Shown: positions 14,750 through 22,238 of the stretch, one piece after another
Position numbering within the stretch: the stretch's first letter is position 1
Layout: each line of letters starts with the position of its first letter
NCBI GenBank assembly: GCA_018816105.1
Contig: JAHIWE010000007.1
Coordinates: 1 to 41,050, forward strand
Source of the DNA: a bacterium
GTDB taxonomy: Bacteria; Campylobacterota; Campylobacteria; Campylobacterales; Arcobacteraceae
Reading direction: 5' to 3'
DNA: 41,050 nt
The notes under the pieces: generated by a model
Told to the model about the DNA's origin: nothing
Database searches by the model: none
What the model saw: only the letters and a program-made list of their open reading frames with translations
Translations under genes and position numbers: made by a program

Positions 14750-15445
14750 CTAATTTTCAAGTGCTTTTTTTACAGCTTCAAGTGAATGTATATGAGTTGT
14801 ATCAAAAAGTTTAACTTTTGTATCTTCATTTTTTATTAACATTCCAATTTCTGTACAACCTAAAATTACACCTTGTACACCTTTTGATACTAAATCATCA
14901 ATAATTCTTAAATACTCTTTTTTAGAATTTTCTTTTACAATACCCAAACATAGTTCTTCATATATGATTTTATGGACAATATTTATATCCTCTTCATTTG
15001 GTATTATTACTTCAATATTAAAATTTTTATTTATTCGTTCTTTATAAAACTCTTGTTTCATAGTAAAAGCAGTGCCTAATAACCCTACTTTTTCAATCTC
15101 TTGCTCTTGCAGTTTTTTACCAGTAGCATCTGCAATATGTAAAAAAGGAATCTCAATATTTTTTTGTATTTGAGGTAAGACTTTATGCATTGTATTAGTA
15201 CAAAGTACTATAAAATCTGCACTTGCATTTTGTATGTTTTTTGAAGCTTGAGATAGTATCTTTGCTGTTTCATCCCAGTTTCCACAGTGTTGTAGTTTTT
15301 CTATCTCATCAAAATCAACACTATAAATAACTACTTTTGCACTATGTAAACCGCCTAATTGTTTTTTTACTTCTTCATTTATCAGTTTATAATACAAAGC
15401 CGTACTCTCCCAAGACATACCACCAAGTAATCCTATTGTTTTCAC
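14750..15445 (-). CDS. Aspartate/glutamate-racemase family amino-acid racemase (YgeA/RacX-like)
   Basis: A 231-aa cofactor-independent racemase. Both catalytic cysteines are present, one in VLCTNTMHK near residue 82 and one in LGCTEIGML near 197. The opening IGLLGGMSWESTALYY is the YgeA/RacX signature. Members act on aspartate, or with broad specificity on other amino acids such as homoserine or lysine; substrate here is not known. Start is GTG (15445-15443), overlapping the TAG stop of the YjbR-like gene by one base, so the two are translationally coupled. Confidence 0.92.
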   Translation of the reverse strand: MKTIGLLGGMSWESTALYYKLINEEVKKQLGGLHSAKVVIYSVDFDEIEKLQHCGNWDETAKILSQASKNIQNASADFIVLCTNTMHKVLPQIQKNIEIPFLHIADATGKKLQEQEIEKVGLLGTAFTMKQEFYKERINKNFNIEVIIPNEEDINIVHKIIYEELCLGIVKENSKKEYLRIIDDLVSKGVQGVILGCTEIGMLIKNEDTKVKLFDTTHIHSLEAVKKALEN

Positions 15446-15819
15446 TATATTTCCTGTTTATTATTATGTAATTTCAACTCTTCTTTTTGTTTTTTAGTTA
15501 ATTTTGATATAACTAAATTATATGAATCATCTAGCATTTCTTTTAATATCTCTTCATTCATAGTTCCATCTAAAATAATAGTATTCCAATGTTTTTTATT
15601 CATATGATAAGCTGGTTTTACGCACTCATAAATATCTCTATAAGCTATTGCATCATTTGGATCACATTTTAAATTTATACTTAATGGCGAATTTTTTAAA
15701 CTAACAAGCCCAAACATCTTATTCATGACTTTAAATACCATCGTATCATCACCAAAAGGAAACTCTTTTATCGCACCTTTTTTTGTCATAAATATTGATT
15801 CTATCTCTTCTAGTTTCAT
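15445..15819 (-). CDS. MmcQ/YjbR-family protein
   Basis: A 124-aa member of the MmcQ/YjbR family (CyaY-like fold, proposed DNA binding). Visible marks are KEFPFGDDTMVFKVMNKMFG, the LKCDPNDAIAYRD segment, and HMNKKHWNTIILDG, where W and the following NTI motif are conserved. Length is typical. Function is unproven in the family. Its stop overlaps the racemase start, and DUF2867 lies 44 bases upstream. Confidence 0.9.
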   Translation of the reverse strand: MKLEEIESIFMTKKGAIKEFPFGDDTMVFKVMNKMFGLVSLKNSPLSINLKCDPNDAIAYRDIYECVKPAYHMNKKHWNTIILDGTMNEEILKEMLDDSYNLVISKLTKKQKEELKLHNNKQEI

Positions 15820-15863
15820 AACGCACCTTATAACTTTGCCTTTTAATAAAAAATATAGCTTTA

Positions 15864-16322
15864 TTATTTTAAATTTTTTAACATATTTTTTACTATTAAT
15901 TTATGAAAAGGTTTAATAATATTCATATAAACCCTACCAAATGTATTATTGTATTTAACTAGTGTTGATAATAATACTTTATTATCTATTTTATAAAATG
16001 AAATACAAAAGTCAAGATGACTATCTTTTAGTCCAGAAATTATCTCTTTTTCATCTATGTAATATATTTTAAATAAACCTAAACTATTTCCAACAGCAAA
16101 ATCACCTTTTGTTTCGTTTATAACAGTTTTAGCACCAAAGATTGACATAATTTTATTTCTTAAAGACATCAAAAAATCTATAGTTTTTGACTTAGTATTT
16201 ACAAAACGTAAATATAAATCTTTTATATCACTGTCTTGTCTAAGTTCTGTGCTAAAGGTATCAGTATAATCAATATTTTCTATAAAATTAAATACTTTTG
16301 TATCTTGTGGTAAGTTTGTCAT
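15864..16322 (-). CDS. DUF2867-family protein
   Basis: A 152-aa protein resembling the DUF2867 family, which is often fused to or found near short-chain dehydrogenase-like genes. Visible marks are the opening DYTDTFSTEL, the middle SLRNKIMSIFG, the GLFKIYYIDEKEIISG strand pair, and the LDFCISFYK and STLVKYNNTFGRVYMNIIKP segments near the end. No catalytic residues can be named. It is upstream of yjbR on the same strand. Confidence 0.78.
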   Translation of the reverse strand: MTNLPQDTKVFNFIENIDYTDTFSTELRQDSDIKDLYLRFVNTKSKTIDFLMSLRNKIMSIFGAKTVINETKGDFAVGNSLGLFKIYYIDEKEIISGLKDSHLDFCISFYKIDNKVLLSTLVKYNNTFGRVYMNIIKPFHKLIVKNMLKNLK

Positions 16323-16353
16323 AATTGATTATCCTTAAGCTATTAATTCTTAT

Positions 16354-16764
16354 TTAAACTTTTGAACTAAAGCCTAAAATATAGCCATTTATATCTTTTA
16401 TATAAAATTCTTTTTGACCATACCAAGTTGTATAAACAGGCTTCAATACTTCAACACTTTCTTTTACTTTTTCATATAGAATATTCACATCATCCACTTC
16501 AATATATAAAGTAATTGAAGCCCCTATTCCTTCAAAGAAGTTTCCAATATCTTCTTTCATGCTGTTTTCTTCTTGTAGCATCAAAGAAATATCACCTTTT
16601 TTAATAAGAGCCCAAATATAATCTTTATCTTTTTTAATTTCTGGACTAAAACCTTCTTGTAAAGAATCAACTAACATCTCAATTTCAAAACCAAAATTAT
16701 CTTGATAATATGATACAGTTTGTTTTATATCTTTTACAGCTAGGTTTGGACTTAATGACTTCAT
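16354..16764 (-). CDS. VOC-family protein, paralogue of the one at 8966-9379
   Basis: A 136-aa VOC-fold protein. By my count, 80 of about 136 positions are identical to the other copy, including NLAV, YIEV, and the whole C-terminal EFYIKDINGYILGF strand with its metal-ligand glutamate. Unlike that copy it has no adjacent AraC gene; DUF2867 follows after 31 bases. The two may act on related substrates or confer tolerance to a toxic small molecule, as VOC proteins sometimes do. Confidence 0.87.
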   Translation of the reverse strand: MKSLSPNLAVKDIKQTVSYYQDNFGFEIEMLVDSLQEGFSPEIKKDKDYIWALIKKGDISLMLQEENSMKEDIGNFFEGIGASITLYIEVDDVNILYEKVKESVEVLKPVYTTWYGQKEFYIKDINGYILGFSSKV

Positions 16765-16847
16765 AATACTTCCTTTTAATAATTAAATAATAAAGATATT
16801 AACTTATATTATGTTAGTTCAATATTAAAAGTAGTAGGATTTTTTGT

Positions 16848-17084
16848 TTATAACTCATCTAATGTTGGTAAACCAAAACCACGAATAGTTTTAAACTCTA
16901 TTTCTAAACCTAGACTAGCTAGTATAATATCCAATGTTTTAACAGAAGTATTTCCCAATTCTCCACGTTCTACTTTTCCAAGAGTAACTCTACTGATACC
17001 ACATTTAGAGGCTAATTGTTCTTGAGTTATTTTTTTTGCTTTTCTCAATGTTTTAATATTTTTACCAATTTCATATAATTTCAA
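16848..17084 (-). CDS. HipB-like XRE-family antitoxin/regulator, probable TTG start
   Basis: A helix-turn-helix protein of about 78 aa: IGKNIKTLRKAKKITQEQLA and SKCGISRVTLGKVERGE form the XRE domain. The chosen start is TTG (17084-17082), because AGGAG lies 7 nt before it; a longer frame from ATG at 17126 has no ribosome binding site and adds residues unlike the family. The C-terminal tail GLPTLDEL matches the tail of the HipB at 18324 (LFPTLEDL), and HipB proteins use this tail to contact HipA. It lies downstream of hipA, 107 bases away, making a second, orphan HipB-like gene. Confidence 0.8.
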   Translation of the reverse strand: MKLYEIGKNIKTLRKAKKITQEQLASKCGISRVTLGKVERGELGNTSVKTLDIILASLGLEIEFKTIRGFGLPTLDEL

Positions 17085-17119
17085 AACTAAACTCCTTTTA
17101 TTTAAAATGAGAAAATTAC

Positions 17120-17174
17120 TTATCATTTGAAACTATTTTTATTAAGAATGAAAACTAAATTTATCATTTTGAAA
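17120..17174. repeat. Direct repeats upstream of the HipB-like gene
   Basis: TTATCATTTGAAA (17120-17132) and TTATCATTTTGAAA (17161-17174) are direct repeats 41 bp apart in the gap between hipA and the HipB-like gene. They could be operator copies for a DNA-binding protein. They also fall in AT-rich sequence where chance repeats are common. Confidence 0.35.
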
Positions 17175-17191
17175 TATTTTCTACTCTTTTT

Positions 17192-18331
17192 TTATGACCA
17201 TTTTTCAATCAAGTTATCAATAAAATTAGACAAATGTTCATCTTTTTTATAAGTTTTTGCTTCTTCTATAATCTCATTTTTTGCTTTTATACATATTTCA
17301 TAAAGTTCTTTAACTTCTTTTGCTGTTAAATTACAAAATTCTATACCAAATCTCAAAAGTTGTTTTTCTTTCCACCATTTCTTACTTCCTAAAAGATGAA
17401 GTGCTGGAATATCATTTTTAATATACACTGTTGTAGTTACAACATCATAAGCAGGGGCTAATTTGATATTTGAAATATCATCATAAATCAATCCAAAGTT
17501 TTTGAGATGTGCGTCTCCATTTTTTAATAAAAAATTTATAACTATCATTTTAAAAAAATTTTCTAAAGACTCTTTTTTATATTTTGGAGAGACAAAAGTT
17601 TTTATTGTTTTGGCTATTTGTTCATAAGTCCCTTCGTATTTGTCATCACGATTTTTCCCAAAAAGTACGCACATATCTTCAAAACCTAAATAACTATTAT
17701 CCTCTTTTATATCAAATCTTTTCATAATAAAAAGCTTTCTATCTTGAGATAAATAAAACTCAGGAACACAAATATTTGCCTTTTGAACAACTTTCATACA
17801 CAAGTATTCATTAAGTGCCAATTCTGGATATTCTTCACCCCAAGACTTCACGATATAATCTTCAAGTTTTAAAGTTGCCTTGTTTTCTATTTGAGCTAAA
17901 ACCTTTGGTTGAACTCCTGAAATTGGAGAATTTAAAGCAAACCTAGATACCAATTCATCAAATAGTTTTTCATTTGAAGAATGAAGTAAATCATCTAAAA
18001 CAAGAGGTTTTAACTCTATATTTAAATTTTGTTCATAAGAAACTCTTCCTTTTATACTTGGTGACATAAGTTTTAATAAACCAAAATCATCAGTTTTTGT
18101 GAACTTTGAAAAGTGTTTTTTGATTATAGATAATAAATAGCCCTCAGGTAAGTGCATTTCAAATAGAGGATGAAGATTTTGGCTATTCCAAGATTTAGTA
18201 CGAACGGGCATAGTAAGTGAAATAAAATCTTTTTTATCTTCTGTTTTATAAGAAAAAATATATTCATTTTCTTCAAATGATAAAACACCAGATGTTTTAG
18301 AATCTACCTTTACAGTTAAAAAATCACTCAT
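17192..18331 (-). CDS. hipA: HipA-family Ser/Thr kinase toxin
   Basis: A 379-aa HipA-type kinase. Seen: a full N-subdomain 1; the phosphorylation/P-loop-like motif ISGVQPKV (137-144), equivalent to SxAGAQxK in E. coli HipA; a lysine for ATP at VKSW (162); the catalytic loop NGDAHLKNFG (271-280, base Asp273); and the metal-binding APAYDVV (Asp296). All key residues are present, so the kinase is probably active. HipA toxins phosphorylate glutamyl- or tryptophanyl-tRNA synthetase and slow growth. The start overlaps the hipB end by 8 bases, so the two are coupled. It is not the split HipBST type, because the N-subdomain is attached. Confidence 0.93.
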   Translation of the reverse strand: MSDFLTVKVDSKTSGVLSFEENEYIFSYKTEDKKDFISLTMPVRTKSWNSQNLHPLFEMHLPEGYLLSIIKKHFSKFTKTDDFGLLKLMSPSIKGRVSYEQNLNIELKPLVLDDLLHSSNEKLFDELVSRFALNSPISGVQPKVLAQIENKATLKLEDYIVKSWGEEYPELALNEYLCMKVVQKANICVPEFYLSQDRKLFIMKRFDIKEDNSYLGFEDMCVLFGKNRDDKYEGTYEQIAKTIKTFVSPKYKKESLENFFKMIVINFLLKNGDAHLKNFGLIYDDISNIKLAPAYDVVTTTVYIKNDIPALHLLGSKKWWKEKQLLRFGIEFCNLTAKEVKELYEICIKAKNEIIEEAKTYKKDEHLSNFIDNLIEKWS

Positions 18332-18563
18332 TTCTCAAATCCTCCAAAGTAGGAAATAAACTTTTTTGTTTTATACAAAACTCATATCCTAGATAATCAA
18401 GTATTTGCATAACTTTTTTTATCCCAACATCTACACCTCTTCCATTTTCTAGAGAAGAAAGTGTCGCTCGTGAGATCTTTAAATCATCACAAATCTTTGA
18501 TTGAGATATAGAATTTTCTTTCCTATAGTTTTTTATTTCTAAGCCTAGTTCTTTTAAATCCAT
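18324..18563 (-). CDS. hipB: HipB-family XRE antitoxin
   Basis: A protein of about 79 aa from ATG at 18563; a GTG nine bases upstream (18572) is the alternative and neither has a clear ribosome binding site. The XRE domain is ELGLEIKNYRKENSISQSKI followed by CDDLKISRATLSSLENGRGV. The C-terminal tail KSLFPTLEDL is the HipA-contacting extension. It would repress the operon together with HipA and neutralise it. Two 20-bp direct repeats with promoter elements lie immediately upstream. Confidence 0.92.
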   Translation of the reverse strand: MDLKELGLEIKNYRKENSISQSKICDDLKISRATLSSLENGRGVDVGIKKVMQILDYLGYEFCIKQKSLFPTLEDLRNE

Positions 18564-18574
18564 TTTTATCACTT

Positions 18575-18634
18575 TTGTAAAATATATTATACATTTTACA
18601 ATTTTATTTATATATTGTCAAATATATTATACAT
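18575..18634 (-). promoter_or_regulatory. hipBA promoter with paired operator repeats
   Basis: Two copies of a 20-bp sequence with one difference (TTGT, A or C, AAATATATTATACAT) lie at 18575-18594 and 18615-18634, 40 bp apart, about four helical turns. The first is also a 9-bp-arm inverted repeat (TTGTAAAAT with ATTTTACAA). Read on the minus strand, TTGACA (18621-18616) and TAAAAT (18598-18593) are 17 nt apart, a plausible sigma-70 promoter whose -35 overlaps the second copy and whose -10 overlaps the first. This is the layout expected for autorepression by HipB. Confidence 0.6.
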
Positions 18635-18729
18635 AATATGTTATCTTTAAAGCTAGTCTACTATTAATTTTTAAATTTTTTTGAAATATTTATCTATTAT
18701 TTTAGAAAAATTATCAAAAAAACAACCAC

Positions 18730-20586
18730 TTAATTTTCCAAATCTTTTATATTCTTTAAAGCAGTTTCCAAATTAATTACAATCTCTTTATTTAAATTGT
18801 ATGAACTTAATTTAAAATCATTATTTTTTATATACTCTTTAAGTTTTGAAAGCAATTCTTTCAAAAACTCTTTTTCTACAAACAAATTTTCTCTGCCCTT
18901 AAAATATCTATTTTTTATAATTTCACCAAAATAATGCATAGTATTTCCATTCGTTTTTATTAATGTCTCATAAAATAAATCCAAATTTATATAAGACAAA
19001 ATAGGCTTATTATAATAAAAAACTTTACCATCATCATTATTATTTCGACCTTCAAAAAGTTCAAATAACTCTTGACCATTATTTTGATTAAATAACTCAA
19101 TTATGAACTCAGAATCTTTTTTCATAATTTCGGTTTTTTTTACTTCAAAAAACTCATTGACATCATCATTTAATTTTTTAAAACTACAACTATCCCTAAA
19201 TCCAAAATTTTCATAACTTCTATCAATATAATTTAATTCATAAAAAATATGTTTTTTTAACTTTTTTTCATTTTTTGAATAAACTAAATCTAAACCTTTT
19301 AGGATATTGGTAAAAAGAAGTTCGTAACTTATCTTAAATAGTTTTTTTTCTTGAAAAAATAGTAACATTGAAGATATAAGCATATATTGATTAAAGTTTT
19401 CACAATATTCAGTTAGAAAATTTTCGTGAATTTTATTTACTAATGTTTGAAATGTTTCATCATTGTCTAAGTTATAAAAATAGGCTAATTTTTTCCAGTC
19501 AGGAGTGTTTTTATCTATAAAGTATTTACTCTCATTTATCTCTTTTTTTAATAACTCTTTATCAATTTTAGAATCTATTAAAATATTATTCCAAGATTGA
19601 ACTGATATAATCAAATCATTCTCTAAATATTTGATTTTATATTTTATATTAAAATATCCATAATTAAGAGAAATTGATTTTTTTTTAGAATCATCACATT
19701 TCTTTTTAGATAATTTTTCTACTGTATTATTAAATACATTTGATTCATTGTTTTTTTTATCAATTAAATAATCATTAATTGTATAATTATTACATCTAAT
19801 CTCAAAATGAAAAATGAAAAAAATCTTAATAAAATCTACAAATAATTCTTTATTATCATATTCAAATAAAAATTCATTATAAATTCTTTCAAAATCAAGT
19901 ATTGATTGCCTTAAAACACGAAGATTATTATATTTAGAATCTTCATATGTGTTTAAAATTATGTTTTTATATTCATTAAATATTTTATCTTTTACATCCT
20001 TTTCATTTTTTAATTCTATAAGAAAATCATTATATGCTTCACAAGTATTGGAAGTTATTTCAAAAGTTTTTCCAATAAGTTTTTCTTTTATTAGTGTATA
20101 TTTTTCCGTTTTTTCAAGTTCTTCTTCATTTGCAATTAATATTACTTTGTAAGCTTGGTGTTCAACAAAAAAATTAATATATCCCAATAAATTGATAATA
20201 TTTATAGAACATCTCTCTAAATCATCAAAAATAAGTATATTTCCTTTTGCATTTAAAGATGAAAGAGATTTTTTTATATTTTCTAAAGATTTTTTTATTT
20301 TTTCGTTAATAAAGGCATCTGCAATTTTGCCTGCAAAAATAGTTTTATTATTAAATATTGTAGGATTAGTTGATTGTAAGAATTTAGTTTCAATTTCATC
20401 ATAATTTTTTACACCATATAAACTCACGTAAATATATCTTTGTTTATTTGCGTCTAACTCTTCCTTGTATTTATTAATAAAATGAGTTTTTCCACTTCCC
20501 CATTTTCCCTTTAATAAAACAGCATATTGTGGATTTAGAAGTTTTATATAATAATCTAAAAATTGTGATATATGTTTATTTGACAT
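18730..20586 (-). CDS. Solitary KAP-type P-loop NTPase
   Basis: A 618-aa protein. N-terminal STAND/AAA-like NTPase: Walker A GKWGSGKT (27-34), Walker B ILIFDDLERC (117-126), and a sensor Asn at LIANEEEL (about 153). The DDLERC form is characteristic of KAP NTPases. The C-terminal two-thirds is helical, lysine- and asparagine-rich, with no catalytic domain that I recognise and no membrane segment. KAP proteins include the phage-exclusion protein PifA, and related NTPases are common in defence islands. It is a single gene, next to hipBA, with a weak start context. AT content is even higher than in the neighbours. A defence role is inference. Confidence 0.85.
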   Translation of the reverse strand: MSNKHISQFLDYYIKLLNPQYAVLLKGKWGSGKTHFINKYKEELDANKQRYIYVSLYGVKNYDEIETKFLQSTNPTIFNNKTIFAGKIADAFINEKIKKSLENIKKSLSSLNAKGNILIFDDLERCSINIINLLGYINFFVEHQAYKVILIANEEELEKTEKYTLIKEKLIGKTFEITSNTCEAYNDFLIELKNEKDVKDKIFNEYKNIILNTYEDSKYNNLRVLRQSILDFERIYNEFLFEYDNKELFVDFIKIFFIFHFEIRCNNYTINDYLIDKKNNESNVFNNTVEKLSKKKCDDSKKKSISLNYGYFNIKYKIKYLENDLIISVQSWNNILIDSKIDKELLKKEINESKYFIDKNTPDWKKLAYFYNLDNDETFQTLVNKIHENFLTEYCENFNQYMLISSMLLFFQEKKLFKISYELLFTNILKGLDLVYSKNEKKLKKHIFYELNYIDRSYENFGFRDSCSFKKLNDDVNEFFEVKKTEIMKKDSEFIIELFNQNNGQELFELFEGRNNNDDGKVFYYNKPILSYINLDLFYETLIKTNGNTMHYFGEIIKNRYFKGRENLFVEKEFLKELLSKLKEYIKNNDFKLSSYNLNKEIVINLETALKNIKDLEN

Positions 20587-20660
20587 AAGATAACCTATAA
20601 TTTTTTTATTTATTATAGCTAGAAAAAAGTGTGATAATAAAAAAGATTACAATATGAAAG

Positions 20661-20685
20661 AAAGCTTTGGAAAATCCAAAGCTTT
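20661..20685. terminator. Strong hairpin terminator after the yciI-like gene
   Basis: Perfect 11-bp arms AAAGCTTTGGA (20661-20671) and TCCAAAGCTTT (20675-20685) with a 3-nt loop. On the minus strand it is followed by CTTTC, and it lies 23 bases after the YciI-like stop. It separates the accessory half of the window from the core half. Confidence 0.8.
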
Positions 20686-20708
20686 TTCCTTCAAATTTCT
20701 TTGAATTC

Positions 20709-21002
20709 TTAAATTTCTTCTTTCAAATTCTCAAATTCTTTTGATGTCATCGTAGGAAAGAATTCTATGATTTCATAGTTTGCTAAATTTTTTATATAAA
20801 AGGGGTCTTGTTCTAATACTTCTTGCAACTTATCTTTTGAATCTAACTTAGATAAAATTACACCACCATCTCTAGGATTTTTTCTTCCTGATGCTATAAA
20901 GTTTTTCTCGTCATATTGAACTTTTAAATATTCTACATGTTGCTGTAAATATTTATCAACTTCATCTAAAGATACTTTGTATGTTAAATTTATTATAAAC
21001 AT
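20709..21002 (-). CDS. YciI-family protein
   Basis: A 97-aa protein of the YciI ferredoxin-like fold. The conserved histidine is in LQQHVEYLKV and the conserved Asp-Pro is in LEQDPFYIK, both typical of the family active-site-like pocket. GRKNPRDGGVILSKLDSKDK is the central segment. Function of the family is unsettled. It follows dapE by 32 bases on the same strand and is probably in the same transcript. Confidence 0.88.
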   Translation of the reverse strand: MFIINLTYKVSLDEVDKYLQQHVEYLKVQYDEKNFIASGRKNPRDGGVILSKLDSKDKLQEVLEQDPFYIKNLANYEIIEFFPTMTSKEFENLKEEI

Positions 21003-21034
21003 TTAATTCCTTTGCTTTTTTATATAATTTTAAA

Positions 21035-22135
21035 TTAAAACTTCCCTATCAAATCCTCAAACACAGCACTCAATCCCTCTACTTCTTTTACAGTAGTTCT
21101 CTCACCAATACTATGAATAGTGTCATTTATAACTCCAAACTCAATTGCTTCGATTCCAAATGCTCCAAAATATCTGGCATCAGATGTTCCACCTGCTGTT
21201 GAGTGTTTTGTTTTTATTCCTAGAACTTCTTGGATTGAATTTTCCATTGCAAGTACGACTTTTGATTCTTTATTTGTCACAAATGGAAATGAGCCTTGCG
21301 TTGTTCTTAGAGTGTAGTCTAAATGTCCAAATACTTTTTGGATATAATCTTCAACATCTTCTTTTTTTGTGTTTGTTGAGTTTCGTACATTGAACATCAA
21401 ATCTAGTTTATTTGGTGTTACGTTTGTTACTTGCATTCCTGCTCTAATATCTGTGATTACTAGTTTACTTGGTGCAAAATATTGATCGCCTTTGTCTAAA
21501 TCATATCCAGCAATTTTTTCTAAAAGTGGTGCTATTTGATGAACTGGATTTATTCCTTTTTCTGGATAAGCTGCGTGTCCTTGTTTTCCTTGTATTGTTA
21601 AATATCCGTTTATACTTCCACGTCGTCCTACTTTTATGGCATCTCCAAATACCTCTTCACAAGTTGGTTCTGCTACAACTGCATAGTTTGGAATCATATT
21701 AATCTCTTTTAGATGTTCTAACATCTTAATAGTTCCGTAAGTTCCCTCACCCTCTTCATCACTTGTCATTAAAATTGATAATGTTCCATCAAAATTTTGA
21801 GCGTGTTTACAAGCATATAAAAAAGCTGCATCACCACTTTTCATATCTTGCGCACCTCTTGCTGTGATTACGCCATCAACCACATGTCCAGCAAATGGGT
21901 CAATAGTCCATCCTTCACCCACAGGTACTACATCTATATGACCTGCAAAGCAAAGATGTTGAGAATTTTCGTTGAATTTTTTATAATAAAATCTGTTTTT
22001 TACACCTTCCATATCAACTTTTATGCAAGTCCAAGTCTCGCCTAAATACTCTTCTATAAAATCAAATGCCCCATCATCATGTGGAGTTAGAGATTTAAAT
22101 CTTAATAATTTTTGAAATAATTCTATAATAGTCAT
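21035..22135 (-). CDS. dapE: Succinyl-diaminopimelate desuccinylase
   Basis: A 366-aa M20 metallopeptidase. It removes succinate from N-succinyl-LL-diaminopimelate in the lysine and peptidoglycan-precursor pathway. Metal and catalytic residues: His66 and Asp68 in FAGHIDVVPVG, Asp97 in GAQDMKSGDA, the Glu127-Glu128 pair in TSDEEGEG, and a C-terminal His in NDTIHSIGE. The GGTSDARYF segment is specific to DapE. Full length. It is divergent from the DUF748 gene. Confidence 0.96.
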   Translation of the reverse strand: MTIIELFQKLLRFKSLTPHDDGAFDFIEEYLGETWTCIKVDMEGVKNRFYYKKFNENSQHLCFAGHIDVVPVGEGWTIDPFAGHVVDGVITARGAQDMKSGDAAFLYACKHAQNFDGTLSILMTSDEEGEGTYGTIKMLEHLKEINMIPNYAVVAEPTCEEVFGDAIKVGRRGSINGYLTIQGKQGHAAYPEKGINPVHQIAPLLEKIAGYDLDKGDQYFAPSKLVITDIRAGMQVTNVTPNKLDLMFNVRNSTNTKKEDVEDYIQKVFGHLDYTLRTTQGSFPFVTNKESKVVLAMENSIQEVLGIKTKHSTAGGTSDARYFGAFGIEAIEFGVINDTIHSIGERTTVKEVEGLSAVFEDLIGKF

Positions 22136-22184
22136 TTTTACGTCCTTTTAATTACATGGAATTCTAGCTAACTTAACTTTATTT

Positions 22185-22193
22185 TGTTATAAT
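22185..22193 (+). promoter_or_regulatory. Extended -10 promoter of the DUF748 gene
   Basis: TGTTATAAT, an extended -10 element (TG at 22185-22186, TATAAT 22188-22193), lies 45 bases before the ATG; no -35 is needed for this class. AAGAAGGA precedes the start. Confidence 0.5.
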
Positions 22194-22238
22194 AATTTAA
22201 ATTTACACTTGTGTTATTTATAAAAAAGAAGGATTCCA

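Noticed and set aside
16848-17126. ATG at 17126 as the start of the HipB-like gene
   Set aside because: No ribosome binding site there, and the added residues do not fit the XRE family; TTG at 17084 has AGGAG at good spacing.
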